Source: Oxalobacteraceae bacterium
Lineage (GTDB): Bacteria > Pseudomonadota > Gammaproteobacteria > Burkholderiales > Burkholderiaceae_D
DNA: 5,830 bases
Assembly: GCA_027485535.1 (NCBI GenBank)
Contig: JAIXQV010000123.1
Location: forward strand, 1 to 5,830
Direction: 5' to 3'
Under the pieces are notes generated by a model. The model searched no databases. It was not told the origin of the DNA and saw nothing but the letters and a program-made list of their open reading frames with translations. Within the stretch, counting starts at the first letter, position 1, and every line of letters starts with the position of its first letter. Position numbers and translations under genes: made by a program. Shown in pieces: positions 5,429 to 5,830 of the stretch.

Positions 5429-5830
5429 TTAGACGTTGAACAGGAAGTTCAGCACATCCCCATCCTTCACCACATACTCCTTGCCCTCGGCGCGCATCTT
5501 GCCAGCTTCTTTTGCGCCAGCCTCGCCTTTACAGGCGATGTAGTCATCAAACGCGATGGTTTGTGCGCGAATGAAGCCACGCTCGAAATCGGTGTGGATC
5601 ACGCCTGCGGCTTGCGGGGCTGTGTCGCCTTGATGAATGGTCCAGGCGCGAACTTCTTTCACGCCGGCGGTGAAATAGGTCTGGAGACCGAGCAGCTTGA
5701 AAGCGGCACGGATCAGACGGTCGAGCCCGGGTTCTTCCATGCCTAAATCCGCCAGAAACGCGCCTTTGTCGGCGTCATCAAGGTCGGCGATCTCTGCTTC
5801 AATCGCAGCGCAGATCGCGACGATCGGCGC
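5429..5830 (-). CDS. ychF: Redox-regulated ATPase YchF, C-terminal part (5' partial)
   Basis: The frame is open from the right edge to the TAA at 5431-5429, giving the last 133 residues of a protein that is usually about 363 long. YchF is a TRAFAC-class P-loop protein of the OBG family that prefers ATP, binds ribosomes, and is linked to translation fidelity and the oxidative stress response. The nucleotide-binding domain is outside the window. Visible are the end of the core domain (APIVAICAAIEAEIADL) and then the conserved block LGMEEPGLDRLIRAAF. After it comes the C-terminal TGS domain with LLGLQTYFTAGVKEVRAWTI, AAGVIHTDFERGFIRAQTI and the terminal block EGKEYVVKDGDVLNFLFNV, which are highly conserved. 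The end of the protein is intact. In gammaproteobacteria pth commonly lies just upstream, but that is off the edge here. Confidence 0.95.
   Translation of the reverse strand, partial: APIVAICAAIEAEIADLDDADKGAFLADLGMEEPGLDRLIRAAFKLLGLQTYFTAGVKEVRAWTIHQGDTAPQAAGVIHTDFERGFIRAQTIAFDDYIACKGEAGAKEAGKMRAEGKEYVVKDGDVLNFLFNV

Noticed and set aside
1..5830. Mobile element, CRISPR, toxin-antitoxin or defence system
   Set aside because: No transposase, integrase, regular repeat-spacer pattern, small paired genes or defence domains were found; all six main genes fall into known families.

Overview
The window looks like a conserved housekeeping segment of a gammaproteobacterial chromosome, moderately GC-rich and densely coded. 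Evidence for this is the gene order on the plus strand: two tandem M16 peptidase genes, rsmD, coaD and an 82-residue ferredoxin of the Allochromatium vinosum/YfhL type. I know essentially the same order from Pseudomonas and purple sulfur bacteria. The ferredoxin resembles the Chromatiales type closely, so a Chromatiales-like or other early-branching gammaproteobacterium is my best guess, held with low confidence. No rRNA, tRNA, CRISPR array, IS element or phage gene is visible.

Plus strand, 1-3837. (1) 1-993 is the 3' part of an M16 zinc peptidase gene; its HxxEH motif lies off the left edge. (2) 1019-2353 is a complete, exported M16 paralogue that has lost HxxEH but keeps the R/Y substrate-binding pair. 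The first protein keeps the glutamates that follow HxxEH but appears to lack the Tyr of the R/Y pair. Together they look like a heterodimer with a divided active site. (3) 2396-2989 is rsmD (16S rRNA m2G966 methyltransferase). (4) 3076-3564 is coaD (phosphopantetheine adenylyltransferase), preceded by an 86-bp gap with a possible promoter and a leader hairpin. (5) 3589-3837 is the 2[4Fe-4S] ferredoxin gene, closely linked to coaD. Short gaps (24-42 bp) suggest two transcription units or one long one: M16-M16-rsmD and coaD-fdx.

Minus strand, 5830-3882. (6) 5830-5429 is the 3' end of ychF, encoding the TGS-containing C-terminus of the ribosome-associated ATPase. (7) 5288-3882 encodes an exported di-haem c-type cytochrome of the DHOR/DUF1111 (CCP/MauG-like) family. 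It converges on the ferredoxin gene, with only 44 bp between the two stop codons. The 140-bp gap between ychF and the di-haem gene holds two perfect inverted repeats: an 18-bp palindrome 18 bp upstream of the likely start codon, and a 7-bp-stem hairpin further upstream. This suggests the cytochrome gene has its own control.

Most of the window is ordinary core genome. The points most worth following are the divided M16 active site, the unassigned palindrome in front of the di-haem oxidoreductase, and that gene's presence as an apparently single accessory redox gene among housekeeping genes. I found no convincing evidence of a wholly new system.
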